Assembly: GCA_905214605.1 (NCBI GenBank)
Contig: CAJMMY010000040.1
Location: forward strand, 1-7,904
Origin: an uncultured bacterium
Lineage (GTDB): Bacteria; Bacillota_A; Clostridia; Oscillospirales; Oscillospiraceae
Direction of reading: 5' to 3'
Length of the DNA stretch: 7,904 nucleotides
Of this stretch, positions 7,495 to 7,904 are shown piece by piece (the first letter of the stretch is position 1; every line of letters starts with the position of its first letter). The notes under the pieces are model-generated. The model did not search any database, was not told the origin of the DNA, and worked only from the letters and a program-made list of their open reading frames with translations. Made by a program: the position numbers and the translations under genes.

Positions 7495-7890
7495 ATGGAA
7501 TGGACATGGAAAGCGATTCGCCAAAAAGTCTTTGAGCTGCGCCACGAACGGACTTATTCCGGGGAGGGTACCCGGCTGAAGTATATGTATTTCCCGGCAC
7601 CGAAGGGTCCGGAAGGGCGGAATATTCTCCTTGTGGGATTTCAGGGGTGCCATGACAAGCAGGCGCGGTACAATTACGTGCGGACCTGCAGTGAATTTCC
7701 CATTCATCGGCTGTTTCTGAAAGACGATTTTGCACCCAACGGCAGGGGAAGTTATTACATCGGGGAGCATGGCACCTATAACGTGGAGCGGCTGTGCCAT
7801 GAGATTGTGCAGACGTTTATAGACCGGCTGCAGCCGGAGCGGGTACTGTTTATCGGCTCCAGTAAAGGCGGCTACGGTGCCATCAATTGA
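7495..7890 (+). CDS. XcbB/CpsF/Asp2-like alpha/beta hydrolase, interrupted after the nucleophile motif
   Basis: The product has 131 residues from ATG 7495 to an in-frame TGA at 7888-7890. The sequence resembles the N-terminal half of alpha/beta-hydrolase proteins annotated as XcbB/CpsF capsule-associated or Asp2-like. Features seen are a first core strand NILLVGFQG (43-51), ARYNYVRT (57-64), RLFLKDDF (72-79), RGSYYIGE (84-91) and a nucleophile elbow VLFIGSSKGGYGAIN, with S123 the likely catalytic serine (G-x-S-x-G at 121-125). Such proteins normally continue well past this elbow, with the acid and histidine of the triad still to come. After the TGA the same frame reads GIEF, the sort of sequence expected next, so the stop probably interrupts a longer gene: a pseudogene, point mutation or assembly error. 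ATG 7495 is one base after the sbcC stop and lacks a strong ribosome binding site, so translation may depend on sbcC. An in-frame ATG at 7465 inside sbcC is an alternative. Family call is from remembered motifs. Confidence 0.6.
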   Translation: MEWTWKAIRQKVFELRHERTYSGEGTRLKYMYFPAPKGPEGRNILLVGFQGCHDKQARYNYVRTCSEFPIHRLFLKDDFAPNGRGSYYIGEHGTYNVERLCHEIVQTFIDRLQPERVLFIGSSKGGYGAIN

Positions 7891-7904
7891 GGCATTGAGT
7901 TTCC

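Noticed and set aside
3586..7890. sbcDC plus the hydrolase as a possible new defence system
   Set aside because: SbcC and SbcD have the full motif set of the housekeeping repair complex in standard order and overlap. Nothing around them (mobile genes, toxins, effectors, nucleotide cyclases) points to defence.

Overview
The window looks like chromosomal DNA of a low-to-moderately GC-rich anaerobic Firmicute, most likely a Clostridia gut lineage such as Oscillospiraceae. This is inferred from protein style, strong AGGAGG-type ribosome binding sites, a TTG start, and the pairing of MATE and DMT transporters. No rRNA or marker gene fixes the taxon. TGA, TAA and the standard bacterial code fit all the genes.

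Layout: (1) Positions 1-1025 (+) hold the 3' part of a gene for an unrecognised single-pass membrane protein. It has a short coiled coil and a probable beta-rich extracytoplasmic region, and it carries a small in-frame tandem duplication. (2) A strong hairpin at 1036-1071 serves as a shared terminator for this gene and for the converging transporter pair. (3) Positions 1076-3414 (-) encode a MATE-family multidrug efflux protein followed by an EamA/DMT-family transporter, probably one transcript. (4) Positions 3415-3585 are a 171-bp divergent promoter region with recognisable sigma-A-type elements in both directions and a perfect small inverted repeat inside the MATE promoter. (5) Positions 3586-7493 (+) encode SbcD and SbcC, the Mre11/Rad50-type nuclease and ATPase, with an ATGA start/stop overlap. 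(6) One base after sbcC begins a gene resembling the XcbB/CpsF/Asp2-like alpha/beta hydrolases. Its frame is cut by a TGA just after the nucleophile motif, and the window ends 14 bases later.

How they work together: SbcC and SbcD form one complex that opens and trims DNA hairpins and blocked double-strand ends. The transporters are a separate, divergently transcribed unit and have no evident functional tie to SbcCD. The last gene is placed like an operon member but has no obvious link to DNA repair.

I see no tRNA, rRNA, CRISPR array, insertion sequence or phage gene, and no clear undescribed defence or mobile system. The most notable points are the interrupted hydrolase gene, the unknown membrane protein with its 15-residue duplication, and the inverted repeat in the MATE promoter.
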